Positions 47,207 through 55,612 of a DNA stretch of 64,000 nucleotides are shown here, in pieces. The stretch is from Gemmata palustris (lineage in GTDB: Bacteria; Planctomycetota; Planctomycetia; Gemmatales; Gemmataceae): NCBI RefSeq assembly GCF_017939745.1, contig NZ_JAGKQQ010000001.1, positions 6,463,299 through 6,527,298 of the forward strand, given 5' to 3'. The translations under genes were made by a program, and so were the position numbers. The notes under the pieces were generated by a model that was not told where the DNA came from, searched no databases, and worked only from the letters and a program-made list of their open reading frames with translations. Each line of letters begins with the position of its first letter. Position 1 is the stretch's first letter.

Positions 47207-48130
47207 TCAGCCGTCCATGTCCCACACAACAACTTTGCCGTCTTCCGTTCCGGCCGCGGCAAGCGCGCCGTCCGGGGCGAATGCAACGGACACGAGCTTC
47301 CCGGCCTTCCAGTCGAACGTGCGGAGTTGCTCGCGCTTCTCCGCGTCCCAGAACGTGACGGTGCCATTGGTGCGCGCGCACGCCACGATCCCGCGCGGGT
47401 GGACCGCAATTCCGGTCACATACGGCCGACCGGGGTGAACCAACTCGCCCGCGGCCGCGCCGGTGGTCGCGTCGAACATTTGCACCGTGCGGTTACCGGT
47501 GGGAACAAGTAGCTTCGTACCGTCGGCAGTAAACGTGAACCCATCTTTAGGGTCTGTGGGGTCGAGTGGAATGACACCGGAGAATTTCCCTTGTGCGTCA
47601 TAAAACTGGATGTGTTGGTTCGGGCGCCCGCCCGGTCCGCCGAAAACGGTATCTGCGATCAGCGCCGCTCGCGTTCCATCACGGTTCAACGCCGGAGCAT
47701 AATGTTCACGCCAGTCGGACTGGCCCGACCAGATGAGTGAAAAGTGTGCTCCAGCGCCAATAGCGAAACATTCTACAGCGTTGTTGCTCTGGCTCACAAC
47801 CACAAGCCGGGTTCCATCCGCAGAGAGAGAGAACTCGGGTGAACTGCGAGCGAATTTTGATACCGTGGTTTTGTCTCCACTGTGTAGATCGATTACTGTT
47901 ATTCCTGCCGTTGCACCAACAAATAGGAACTGCCCATCTGATGTGAACGCGATGCACTCGGTTTCGCGATCTGGAACGTAGTGAATGCACCGGCGCGTCC
48001 CGCTCCCAGCGTCCCACACTTCCACATCGCCAGGAGCGTCGAACGCGAGTGTGGCGGCGGCGACCAACCCGCCGGAACTAATCGCGAGCAGGTTCAGCGG
48101 CCGCGGGTGTTCGCTCTGAATGATTCGCAT
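47207..48130 (-). CDS. WD40 repeat protein, paralogue 3 of a tandem array
   Basis: 307 residues. Blades include CIAFTSDGQFLFVGATAGIT, FSLSADGTRLVVVSQSNNAV, GFTFTADGTKLLVPTGNRTV, GIAVHPRGIVACARTNGTVT and VAFAPDGALAAAGTEDGKVV, ending WDMDG. Residues 130-180 (SDWREHYAPALNRDGTRAAL) form a longer inter-blade loop. No export signal. The start is 34 bases from the stop of the upstream paralogue, so co-transcription is likely. The base composition in 47700-47980 is visibly less GC-rich than in its neighbours, which may reflect a younger or transferred segment. Confidence 0.85.
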   Translation of the reverse strand: MRIIQSEHPRPLNLLAISSGGLVAAATLAFDAPGDVEVWDAGSGTRRCIHYVPDRETECIAFTSDGQFLFVGATAGITVIDLHSGDKTTVSKFARSSPEFSLSADGTRLVVVSQSNNAVECFAIGAGAHFSLIWSGQSDWREHYAPALNRDGTRAALIADTVFGGPGGRPNQHIQFYDAQGKFSGVIPLDPTDPKDGFTFTADGTKLLVPTGNRTVQMFDATTGAAAGELVHPGRPYVTGIAVHPRGIVACARTNGTVTFWDAEKREQLRTFDWKAGKLVSVAFAPDGALAAAGTEDGKVVVWDMDG

Positions 48131-48164
48131 GGCACGCTCGCCGTTCGCCCGTTCGTTTCGCGCT

Positions 48165-49115
48165 TCAGATGTCCACGTCCCACACGACCACCTTGCCCGT
48201 ATCGCTGCCCGCGGCCGCGAGTGTGCCGTCCGGCGAGAAAGTGACGGACCGCACGCGCCCGATGTCCCAGGTGAATGCGTGCGCGACTTTCCAGGCGGTG
48301 GTGTCGTACAGTTTCACTGTGGTGTCGTTGCTCGTGGCGGCCAGGTATTTCCCGGATGGGTGGAACGCGGCCCCCGTGAAGTGGCGCCGGGTGTCGCTCC
48401 GCACCTCGCGCGGAGTGCTTAGTGTCTCGGTCGACCAGATGTTAATGATGTGCGAGCGACAGGTCACGAACGTGCGCGCGTCCGGCGCGAACGCGAGCAC
48501 GGGAATCGTTCCGGCCTGGAGCTTCGCGAGCCGGAGCACCTCGCCGGTTTTCACGGACCGCAAGCTCACGCGGAGCGGTTGAATCGTCCACGTCCGGCGG
48601 TCGCGGACCCCGGTCAGGGTCGCGAACGTTTTCCCATCGGGGCTGGTCCGGATCGCGGCCGTGTCGAGCGACTCGCGGGACCGGGACGAGAGCTGCTCGA
48701 GCGGGGCACCCCACATCGGGTCCAGCGGCTTCTTCGTGCGCCAGCGGTAGCGCCGCATCTCGTACCCGCGGCCCGTTCGTGCGTGACCGATGCACGACCC
48801 GCAGTCGGGCGTCATGGCCAGCAGTTCCAGCCACTCGTGATAGGTCGGAGCGGGGAACAGTTGAACCGTTTCCGAGCGCGTGTCGATCACCGCGAGCGCG
48901 TTGTTGGCACAGGCGAAGCACAGCGGCTCGGTGGGGTGGAAGGCGGTCGGGGCGTCGAGGAAGTGGATCTGGCCCGTGTAGCGCCCCCACTTGCGGCCCG
49001 TATGAACTTCCCACATCTCCAGCCCGCGCTGCCCGCCGCCGACGGCGAGGAGCTTTCCATCCGAAGAGAACGCGAGTTCGGTTACGTTTCCGGGTGCTCC
49101 GGTTAATACGAGCAT
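48165..49115 (-). CDS. WD40 repeat protein, paralogue 2 of a tandem array
   Basis: 316 residues. Blades include VTELAFSSDGKLLAVGGGQR, AIRTSPDGKTFATLTGVRDR, VLAFAPDARTFVTCRSHIIN, GAAFHPSGKYLAATSNDTTV and VTFSPDGTLAAAGSDTGKVV, ending WDVDI. The last 70 residues are nearly the same as in the paralogue at 49681-50625 (compare KLYDTTAWKVAHAFTWDIGR with KLYDTTTWEVARTFTWNIGR), which shows recent duplication. A stretch around DCGSCIGHARTGRGYEMRRY interrupts the propeller pattern. No signal or membrane segment is seen. Confidence 0.87.
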   Translation of the reverse strand: MLVLTGAPGNVTELAFSSDGKLLAVGGGQRGLEMWEVHTGRKWGRYTGQIHFLDAPTAFHPTEPLCFACANNALAVIDTRSETVQLFPAPTYHEWLELLAMTPDCGSCIGHARTGRGYEMRRYRWRTKKPLDPMWGAPLEQLSSRSRESLDTAAIRTSPDGKTFATLTGVRDRRTWTIQPLRVSLRSVKTGEVLRLAKLQAGTIPVLAFAPDARTFVTCRSHIINIWSTETLSTPREVRSDTRRHFTGAAFHPSGKYLAATSNDTTVKLYDTTAWKVAHAFTWDIGRVRSVTFSPDGTLAAAGSDTGKVVVWDVDI

Positions 49116-49680
49116 GGGCGGACCTCGATCACAAATTCACGTCTTGAACGACAATTCGGCCCGGCGCGCCGCTGGTCGCAGCAAGCGCTTGTTGGGAGGT
49201 GCGCCAGCACCCCGCTGCGTCTCGACTCCCCACATACCTAGCATCACAGCCTCCCAAGATACGGGGTCGCAACTCGCGGTCAGAAGGTGCGCACGGCTCG
49301 GCGAAAACGCTCGCCGTTTCGCTCTCGCGGAATAAAGTCCCCGCGCCCCGAGTGAACGGGCGCGGCTTGATGACATGGCGCTCGTGTGTCGGTCTGCAGC
49401 GAACCGTGCGCCGCACATGCGGGCATCGGTAACGACTTTCATCGAAATTCAGGGCCGGCATGAATTGGGCGAACACCAATGTGCTGCGCCGCACAAGAGC
49501 CACAATGATAATGCGGTGCTGGCACGGTAAACAGGACGTGCGTTCCGCGCTGGTTCCCGCAACGCGCGTGATTGGTTCAGGTGCCAGCTTAATTTTGGGA
49601 AGCGGGCACGCAGCATTTCCATCAATCGAGACATCACTGCGGAATCGAGTCGCACGGACCCGTGCGGTTCCGCCGGAGGG
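49116..49680. other. Intergenic gap inside the WD40 array, no gene seen
   Basis: 565 bases between two tandem WD40 genes whose other spacings are under 60 bases. I found no convincing coding frame, RNA or long inverted repeat. The size suggests a decayed gene or a promoter region for the two downstream paralogues; neither can be shown here. Confidence 0.45.
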
Positions 49681-50625
49681 TCAGAGATCCACGTCCCAGA
49701 CGACGACTTGCCCCTTATCGCCTCCGGCGGCCGCGAGAGTGCCGTCAGGCGAGAACGCGATGCTCCTCATGCGGCCGATGTTCCAGGTGAACGTGCGCGC
49801 GACTTCCCAGGTGGTGGTGTCGTAGAGCTTCACGGTCTCGTCGTTGCTGGTTGCCGCCAGGAAGCGCCCCGACGGGTGGAACGCGACACCCGTGAAGTGC
49901 TTTCGACCGTCGTTCCGAACGACGAATTGTGGAGCGGTTAAATCGTCGATTGAATGGATTCGGAGCCAGATTCCGTCTTGAACGACGAGCGCATCGCTCA
50001 CGTGCGATCCGTACACGCGGTGCCCGTAGCCGAGGACGTTGTTCGGTGATGATCGGAGCAAACTCCCATCAGCCCGTGACCGGATGGCGATCCGCCGTCG
50101 ACTGTTTCGGTAGTGGTGCCCAGAAACGTATTCGGCGGACACAAAATGTTCTCCCCCGGGAAGGCACGCCAAATCGGTTGCGTACCCGGATTCGTCGGCC
50201 GTATCACCGATCGGCACGCTCCAGATGGGCGCATGGTCCGCTTCACCAAAGCGAACAATGGCTGACAGAACCGAGCGACGATCTTCGGGTGTGTGGGAAT
50301 ACACCGCCCAATTTTGATCCTGAGTGAAGGCCGGCATTCCAACGTACCGCTTCCCCATATTTGCGGTGACGGTGGCGCCGGAATGCACATCGCACACCTG
50401 CAGCCCGTGACTTGATAGCAAAAGGAGCTGCCCACTAAACGGGTGGAATTGTAATGCGTGGGCCGAGTGAGTAAAGCCCGCAAACCGGACCCGCTCGGTG
50501 CCCGTCGCGACGTCCCAAACGATGACCGCCTGATAGTCGCCGCCCGACGCCAGAATCTGTCCGGTTGGGTCGAACGCGACGGCGTGGAACGCGCGCTTCT
50601 TCTTGCCACAATCGAAGATCAGCAT
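49681..50625 (-). CDS. WD40 repeat protein, paralogue 1 of a tandem array
   Basis: 314 residues. Opening blade FHAVAFDPTGQILASGGDYQ, then ALQFHPFSGQLLLLSSHGLQ, GVAFHPSGRFLAATSNDETV and IAFSPDGTLAAAGGDKGQVV, ending WDVDL. The middle third (residues 90-220) has little obvious WD40 signal and contains YATDLACLPGGEHFVSAEYV, so blades there are degenerate. Its C-terminal quarter is close to that of the next paralogue. The start lies seven bases after the panB stop, so it is almost certainly read from the panB transcript. Confidence 0.85.
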   Translation of the reverse strand: MLIFDCGKKKRAFHAVAFDPTGQILASGGDYQAVIVWDVATGTERVRFAGFTHSAHALQFHPFSGQLLLLSSHGLQVCDVHSGATVTANMGKRYVGMPAFTQDQNWAVYSHTPEDRRSVLSAIVRFGEADHAPIWSVPIGDTADESGYATDLACLPGGEHFVSAEYVSGHHYRNSRRRIAIRSRADGSLLRSSPNNVLGYGHRVYGSHVSDALVVQDGIWLRIHSIDDLTAPQFVVRNDGRKHFTGVAFHPSGRFLAATSNDETVKLYDTTTWEVARTFTWNIGRMRSIAFSPDGTLAAAGGDKGQVVVWDVDL

Positions 50626-50632
50626 CGCGCCC

Positions 50633-51439
50633 TCACCGAAACGTGTGCTCCGCCGCCGGGAAACTCCCGTCGCGCACTTCGCGGCAGTACGATTCGACGG
50701 CCGTTTTCACCGCGGCGCCGAGGTCGGCGTAGCGCTTCGCGAACTTCGGCTTGAAGTCCGGGTACAGCCCGAGCATGTCGTGGAACACGAGCACCTGACC
50801 GTCGCAGTTCGCCCCCGCGCCGATGCCGATCGTCGGGATCGTTACCGCGGTCGTCAGCTTCGCGCCCAGATCCGCGGGCACGCTCTCCACCACCACCGCG
50901 AACCCGCCCGCTTCCTCTACCGCCGTGGTATCAGCCAGGAGCTGTTCCTCGTCGCGCTGCACCTTGAAGCCGCCCATTTGGTGGACGGATTGTGGCGTTA
51001 ACCCGATGTGCCCCATCACCGGGATGCCCGCGTTCACGCACGCCCGGATCGCGGGGCGCATCCGCACGCCGCCTTCGAGTTTCACCGCGTGCGCACCGGC
51101 TTCCTTCATGAGTCGGCCCGCGCTACGGACGGCCTGGCGCGGACTCACCTGGTACGTCATGAACGGCAGGTCCACCACCACGAGCGCCCGCCGGGCGCCG
51201 CGCATCACGCATTTGGTGTGGTAGATCATCTCGTCGAGCGTGACCGGGAGCGATGTCGGGTGCCCCTGCACCACCATCCCGACCGAGTCGCCGACGAGGA
51301 TGCAATCGACCCCGGCTTCGTCGCAGAGGCGCGCAGAGGTGTAGTCGTAAGCCGTGACAACAGCGAGTTTTGCTCCCCGCGACTTCGCCGAGCGGAACTC
51401 GGGAACTGTAATCTGCTTGGATGAAGTAACTGCACTCAT
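50633..51439 (-). CDS. panB: 3-methyl-2-oxobutanoate hydroxymethyltransferase
   Basis: 268 residues, the normal PanB length. It transfers a hydroxymethyl group from methylenetetrahydrofolate to 2-oxoisovalerate, the first step of pantothenate (and so CoA) synthesis, in the cytoplasm. Motifs: LAVVTAYDYTSARLCDEAGV, CILVGDSVGMVVQGHPTSLP (with metal-ligand aspartate), LDEMIYHTKCVMRGARRALV, VDLPFMTYQVSPRQAVRSAG, AVKLEGG, PVMGHIGLTPQSVHQMGGFK and GAGANCDGQVLVFHDMLGLY. All are canonical. No other pan gene is nearby; instead four WD40 genes follow on the same strand, an unusual arrangement. A family B hairpin element begins 23 bases upstream of its start codon, so it lies in or near the promoter. Confidence 0.96.
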   Translation of the reverse strand: MSAVTSSKQITVPEFRSAKSRGAKLAVVTAYDYTSARLCDEAGVDCILVGDSVGMVVQGHPTSLPVTLDEMIYHTKCVMRGARRALVVVDLPFMTYQVSPRQAVRSAGRLMKEAGAHAVKLEGGVRMRPAIRACVNAGIPVMGHIGLTPQSVHQMGGFKVQRDEEQLLADTTAVEEAGGFAVVVESVPADLGAKLTTAVTIPTIGIGAGANCDGQVLVFHDMLGLYPDFKPKFAKRYADLGAAVKTAVESYCREVRDGSFPAAEHTFR

Positions 51440-51461
51440 GAGGAGCTCCGCTCTGAAGGGA

Positions 51462-51559
51462 ACCTAACCCCCCACCCCCCTTCCCTAAGAAGGAAGGGGG
51501 AGAAAAGAGCCAGTTCTGCTCCCCCTTCCTTCTTAGGGAAGGGGGGTGGGGGGTTAGGT
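51462..51559. repeat. Long inverted repeat, family B, intergenic copy
   Basis: Perfect 41-base arms (51462-51502 and 51519-51559, beginning ACCTAACCCCCCACCCCCCT) around a 16-base loop. The arms resemble those inside the RND adaptor gene at 25599-25730. It lies between the divergent panB and DCC genes, where both promoters should be. Confidence 0.92.
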
Positions 51560-51650
51560 CTTCGCTTTCTTGCCCCATTGTACTGTGTTGGATTTCCCCC
51601 GCCCCGGCGGTATCTGGGGTAGAATGCTCTTGTTCACCGGGAGAACGTCC

Positions 51651-52133
51651 ATGAGCATCGCCGAAGCCCCCGCCGCTCCGAAGACCCTCGAAGTCGATCC
51701 CGTGCCGGGCAAGGGCGTTGTGCTCTACGACGGGATGTGCGCGCTGTGCCAGCGCGGGGTGCGCGTCCTGAAGCGGCTCGACTGGTTCAACCGGCTCCAC
51801 TTCCAGGATTGCCGCGATCGGGCACACTGGCCGCCGTCCGCGGTCCCGCTCGAGATGAAGCGACTGCTCGAAGAAATGCACGTCGTGACGCCCGATCGCC
51901 AGCGCGCCCCGGCCGGGTACCGCGCGTTCCAGTGGATGGCGTGGCGATTACCGCTGACCCTTCCGCTCGCGCCGCTCATGTATGTTCCCGGCGTGACGTG
52001 GATCGGCAACAAAATTTACTTGTGGGTCGCCAAAAACCGGTACGATCTGGTGCCGTGTCACGACGGCGGGTGCCAGCTCGATTTGAAGAAAATGGCAGCC
52101 GAAAAGGGGCCGAGAACGGGAGACGGAAAGTAA
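51651..52133 (+). CDS. DCC family (DUF393) thiol-disulfide oxidoreductase-like protein
   Basis: 160 residues from ATG 51651, which has GGGAG upstream; longer frames run into the divergent repeat region. The signature is GVVLYDGMCALCQRGVRVLK, matching the DCC motif (D-x-x-C-x-x-C, about residues 27-33), followed by RLHFQDCRDRAHWPP and the conserved helical part ending KNRYDLVPCHDGGCQL. DCC proteins are predicted redox proteins of thioredoxin-like fold; their substrates are not established. The extra C-terminal cysteine pair (CHDGGC) could take part in disulfide exchange. Next gene is yhaM, 80 bases on. Confidence 0.86.
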   Translation: MSIAEAPAAPKTLEVDPVPGKGVVLYDGMCALCQRGVRVLKRLDWFNRLHFQDCRDRAHWPPSAVPLEMKRLLEEMHVVTPDRQRAPAGYRAFQWMAWRLPLTLPLAPLMYVPGVTWIGNKIYLWVAKNRYDLVPCHDGGCQLDLKKMAAEKGPRTGDGK

Positions 52134-52213
52134 CCGGCGGGGGAAGATCCGTTAGTCCGCTCGTATGCTGACGTCTGGCTTCTGTTTTCCGACTTCTGAC
52201 AAGGCTTCTTCAA

Positions 52214-53218
52214 ATGTCCCGCCGTTTCGTCGATCAGCTCCGCGACGGAGATAACCTCGAAGACGTTTATTTGGTCACGGACAAGCAACTCCGCGCGAAC
52301 CGGAACGGCAATCCCTACCTCCTTTTGGAACTGCGGGACCGTACCGGAGGCATTCAGGGCCGGATGTGGAACGCGGGCGACCACGTGGCCCGCGGGTTCG
52401 ATCCGGGCGATTTCCTGTACGCCGTGGGCAAGGTGCAACTGTTCCAGGGCGCTCTCCAGGTGATTCTCACCTCCGTGGAGCGGGTGGAAGCGCAGAAGGT
52501 CGAGTTCGCGGACTTCTTGCCGCAAACCGAACAGAGCATCCCGAAGCTGACGGAGCGGCTCCGCAACTACCTCCTGCGGCTCAGCAACCCGCACCTGCGG
52601 GCGCTCGCCGAGTGCTTCCTGATGGACGACGCATTCATGCGCGCGTTCACCACCTGCCCGGCCGGGGTGAAGTTGCACCACGCTTACGTCGGCGGGTTGC
52701 TCGAACACACGATCTCGATGATGGACGCGGCCGACAAGGTGTTGCCGCTCTACCCGGTCGTGGACCGCGACCTCGTGCTGATGGGGATCTTCCTGCACGA
52801 CGCGGGTAAGACCCGGGAGCTGACGTTCTCCCGCGCGTTCGGGTACTCCGACGAGGGCCAACTGGTCGGGCACATCCCCATCGCGGTGGCGATGCTGGCG
52901 GAGACTGCGACGAAGGTGCCGGACTTGACCGGGGAACCGTTCCCGCGGGAACTGATGCTCCGCATTCAGCACATGATCCTGAGTCACCACGGGGAACTTG
53001 CATACGGCAGCCCGAAGGTGCCGATGACCCCCGAGGCGATGCTGTTGCACCTGATCGACCTGATGGACACGCGGATGCACATGGTGCTGCGCGACCTGAA
53101 GGACGACCGCAACAACCCGACCGCGTGGACCCCGTACAACCACAACCTCGGGCGCCGAATCTACAAGGGCGGCGCCCTCGGCGACCTCTACGGCGAGGGC
53201 GGCGGGGGGTACGACTAA
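52214..53218 (+). CDS. yhaM: YhaM-type 3'-5' exoribonuclease (OB fold plus HD domain)
   Basis: 334 residues. An N-terminal OB fold (YLVTDKQLRANRNGNPYLLL, ELRDRTGGIQGRMWNAGDHV) binds nucleic acid. The HD phosphohydrolase domain carries the metal ligands: KLHHAYVGGLLEHTISMMDA (about residues 153-172), LMGIFLHDAGKTRELTF with the HD pair near residue 195, HMILSHHGELAYGSPKVPMT and LIDLMDTRMHM. YhaM trims RNA (and some DNA) from the 3' end. The gene is followed 97 bases later by RNase R, with a hairpin element between, so two 3'-5' exonucleases sit side by side. Confidence 0.92.
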   Translation: MSRRFVDQLRDGDNLEDVYLVTDKQLRANRNGNPYLLLELRDRTGGIQGRMWNAGDHVARGFDPGDFLYAVGKVQLFQGALQVILTSVERVEAQKVEFADFLPQTEQSIPKLTERLRNYLLRLSNPHLRALAECFLMDDAFMRAFTTCPAGVKLHHAYVGGLLEHTISMMDAADKVLPLYPVVDRDLVLMGIFLHDAGKTRELTFSRAFGYSDEGQLVGHIPIAVAMLAETATKVPDLTGEPFPRELMLRIQHMILSHHGELAYGSPKVPMTPEAMLLHLIDLMDTRMHMVLRDLKDDRNNPTAWTPYNHNLGRRIYKGGALGDLYGEGGGGYD

Positions 53219-53221
53219 TCC

Positions 53222-53309
53222 GGCGAACGGCCGGCGTGAGCCGGCTGGTGCGACTTTTGCGCCACCAGGGTCGTTCGTCTCACCAGCCGGCTCACGCCGG
53301 CCGTTCGCC
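53222..53309. repeat. Long inverted repeat, family E, between two ribonuclease genes
   Basis: Perfect 29-base arms (53222-53250 and 53281-53309, GGCGAACGGCCGGCGTGAGC then CGGCTGGTG) with a 30-base loop. It starts three bases after the yhaM stop and ends six bases before the RNase R ATG, so its right arm covers the place where a ribosome site would be. A related copy lies at 56391-56461. Confidence 0.9.
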
Positions 53310-53315
53310 AAATCT

Positions 53316-55592
53316 ATGTCTGAACTTCTCGCGAAAGTCCTGCACGCGGTCACCGCAAAGAGCTACGTCCCGCTCAAAGCGAAGCCGTTGTTCAAGCGCC
53401 TGAACTTGCCCGACGATGAGTACCCCGCCTTCCGCAAGACCGTGCGCGAGCTCGTGCGCACCGGGCGCCTCGCACTCGCACGGAACAACACGCTCCGCGC
53501 CGCGGACGTTCACGGCACGGTCACCGGCGTGTACCGGCGCTCCGCGTCCGGGCACGGGTTCGTCCGCCCGCACACGGTCGACGGCACCTTCAAGCCGGAA
53601 ATCTTCATTCGCGAAGACAAGGCGCTCGACGCCGCGACCGGCGACGAGGTGATGGCCCGCGTCACGCGCGAGGCCACGAACATCAAGGACGCGGCCGGCG
53701 AAATCGTGCGCGTCCTGGAACGCGCCACGCGCACGTTCGTGGGTACTTATTTCGAGCGCGACCGCGAGGCCCTCGTCCGCGTGGACGGCAACGCATTCAC
53801 GCACAGTATCGCGGTCGGCGATCCCGGAGCAAAGGGCGCGAAGCCGCAGGACAAAGTCGTCATCGAGATGTTGCGGTTCCCCACGCCGGACGACCGCGGT
53901 GAGGGCGTCGTGACGGAAGTGCTCGGCGCGCACGGCCAGCCCGGTGTGGACACGCTCTCGGTGATCCGCGCGTTCGGGTTACCGGAAGCGTTCCCGGAGT
54001 CTGCACTGGCCGAGGCCCGACAGGTCGCGAGCCAGTTTTCCGAAACCGACCTCCACGGGCGCGATGATTTCACGGACGAACTGGTCATCACCATCGACCC
54101 CCCCGACGCGAAGGATTACGACGACGCGGTGAGCGTCACCATCGACCCGAAGACGAAGCACTGGGTACTGACGGTTCACATTGCGGACGTGGGCGCGTTC
54201 GTGAAGCCGGGCGGCGCACTCGATGTCGAGGCGCGCAAGCGCGCGACGAGCGCGTACTTACCGCAGAAGGTCATTCCGATGTTCCCGGAAGTGATCTCCA
54301 ACGGCCTCGCGTCGCTGCAAGAGAACAAAGTTCGCTACGTGAAGACGGTGCGAATGGAGTTCACACCCAACGTGCAGAAGGGGCACGTCAGCTTCGCCAA
54401 CGGTGCGATCCGCAACCGCAAGCGGTTCACCTACGACCAGGTGCAGGAACAGTTGGACGCGATGGTGAACCCCGACCGCAAGGTCGGGGGTACGAAGGAG
54501 AGCGGGGGTGCGAAGGAAGCCGTGAGCAACACCCCCGACCTTGCGGTCGGGGTTCACCAAACACTTGCCCCCGATCTCCTGGCAATGCTCCGCCGGATGC
54601 GCGATTTGGCTCTGCTCCTCCGCAAGAAGCGGTTCCGGCGCGGGGCGCTGGAACTGACGATGCCCGAAGCGGTGCTCGAATACGATGCCGACGGGCGCGT
54701 CAGTGGGGCACACTTCGCCGAAAATAATCTCAGTCACCAGATCGTCGAAGAGTTCATGCTCGCCGCGAACGAAGCGGTTGCGGAACACTTCACGACCTAC
54801 GAGGTGCCGTTCTTACGCCGCGTTCACCCGGCGCCCAACGAGGAGAAGCTCGAAGCCTTCGCCCAGTTCGCGGACCTGCTCGGCCACCCGATTAAACGAG
54901 TACAGGACCGGTTCGAGCTCCAGCGCGTGTTGACCGCGACCGCTGATAAACCGGAGCGCGCCGCGGTCCACTTCGCGCTCTTGCGGAGCTTGAAGCAGGC
55001 CGCGTACTCGCCCATTCAGGACGAGCACTACGCGCTCGCCAGCCAGCACTACTGCCACTTCACCTCGCCCATTCGCCGGTACCCGGACCTGCAGGTTCAC
55101 CGGCTCCTGGACAAGTGGATCAAAACCGGCTCCGCGAGCGCGAACGTCGAGGAACTGGTCGCGCTCGGCGAGCACTGCTCGAAGATGGAGCGCCGGGCCG
55201 AAACCGCCGAGCGCGAGCTGGTGAAGCTGCGGCTCTTGACGTACCTGAGTTCGCGAATCGGCGAACAGCTCGACGCGGTGATTACCGGCGTCGCGGACTA
55301 CGGGTTCTTCGCCCAGGCCGAACGGTTCCCCGCGGAAGGGTTGGTCCACATTTCGTCGCTGGTGGACGATTATTACTGGTTCGATGAGAGTTCACACACT
55401 CTCGAGGGTCGGCGCACGAAACGCCGGTTTCGCCTGGGTGATCGCGTGCGGTTGGTCGTCGCGCGCGTCGATCTGCAGCGGCGAATGCTCGATCTGAGGC
55501 TGGCCGACGCGCACCCGAAGGCGGAAGATGACCGGGGCGGCGCCCTCCCCAACTACGGCCGTTCCCCGAAATCCGGGAAGCGCCGGAAGTAG
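53316..55592 (+). CDS. rnr: Ribonuclease R with an in-frame hairpin insertion
   Basis: 758 residues. Order of parts: winged-helix-like N-terminus, cold-shock domains (VHGTVTGVYRRSASGHGFVR), the RNB catalytic domain with IDPPDAKDYDDAVSV (about residues 260-275; the aspartates bind magnesium), FTSPIRRYPDLQVHRLLDKW, and a C-terminal S1 domain (DAVITGVADYGFFAQAERFP). The enzyme degrades structured RNA from the 3' end. Residues about 384-414 (NPDRKVGG to VGVHQ) are encoded by a perfect inverted repeat (54465-54557) inserted in frame between QVQEQLDAM and LAPDLLAMLRRMRDLA. Both flanks continue the family alignment, so the enzyme is probably functional with a surface loop. There is little room for an independent ribosome site because of the upstream hairpin. 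Confidence 0.94.
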   Translation: MSELLAKVLHAVTAKSYVPLKAKPLFKRLNLPDDEYPAFRKTVRELVRTGRLALARNNTLRAADVHGTVTGVYRRSASGHGFVRPHTVDGTFKPEIFIREDKALDAATGDEVMARVTREATNIKDAAGEIVRVLERATRTFVGTYFERDREALVRVDGNAFTHSIAVGDPGAKGAKPQDKVVIEMLRFPTPDDRGEGVVTEVLGAHGQPGVDTLSVIRAFGLPEAFPESALAEARQVASQFSETDLHGRDDFTDELVITIDPPDAKDYDDAVSVTIDPKTKHWVLTVHIADVGAFVKPGGALDVEARKRATSAYLPQKVIPMFPEVISNGLASLQENKVRYVKTVRMEFTPNVQKGHVSFANGAIRNRKRFTYDQVQEQLDAMVNPDRKVGGTKESGGAKEAVSNTPDLAVGVHQTLAPDLLAMLRRMRDLALLLRKKRFRRGALELTMPEAVLEYDADGRVSGAHFAENNLSHQIVEEFMLAANEAVAEHFTTYEVPFLRRVHPAPNEEKLEAFAQFADLLGHPIKRVQDRFELQRVLTATADKPERAAVHFALLRSLKQAAYSPIQDEHYALASQHYCHFTSPIRRYPDLQVHRLLDKWIKTGSASANVEELVALGEHCSKMERRAETAERELVKLRLLTYLSSRIGEQLDAVITGVADYGFFAQAERFPAEGLVHISSLVDDYYWFDESSHTLEGRRTKRRFRLGDRVRLVVARVDLQRRMLDLRLADAHPKAEDDRGGALPNYGRSPKSGKRRK
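54465..54557. repeat. Inverted-repeat element, family F, inside the RNase R gene
   Basis: Perfect 27-base arms (54465-54491 and 54531-54557) around 39 bases. Each arm is itself a small hairpin, CCCCGACC-GCAA-GGTCGGGG, with a GNRA-type tetraloop. The 93 bases keep the reading frame (31 codons) and contain no stop. Confidence 0.93.
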
Positions 55593-55612
55593 TCGCCCGC
55601 GGAGCGAGTTCA

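Noticed and set aside
54465-54557. A genuine extra RNase R subdomain
   Set aside because: The DNA is a perfect inverted repeat, which is not expected of ordinary protein-coding sequence, so an inserted element is more likely.
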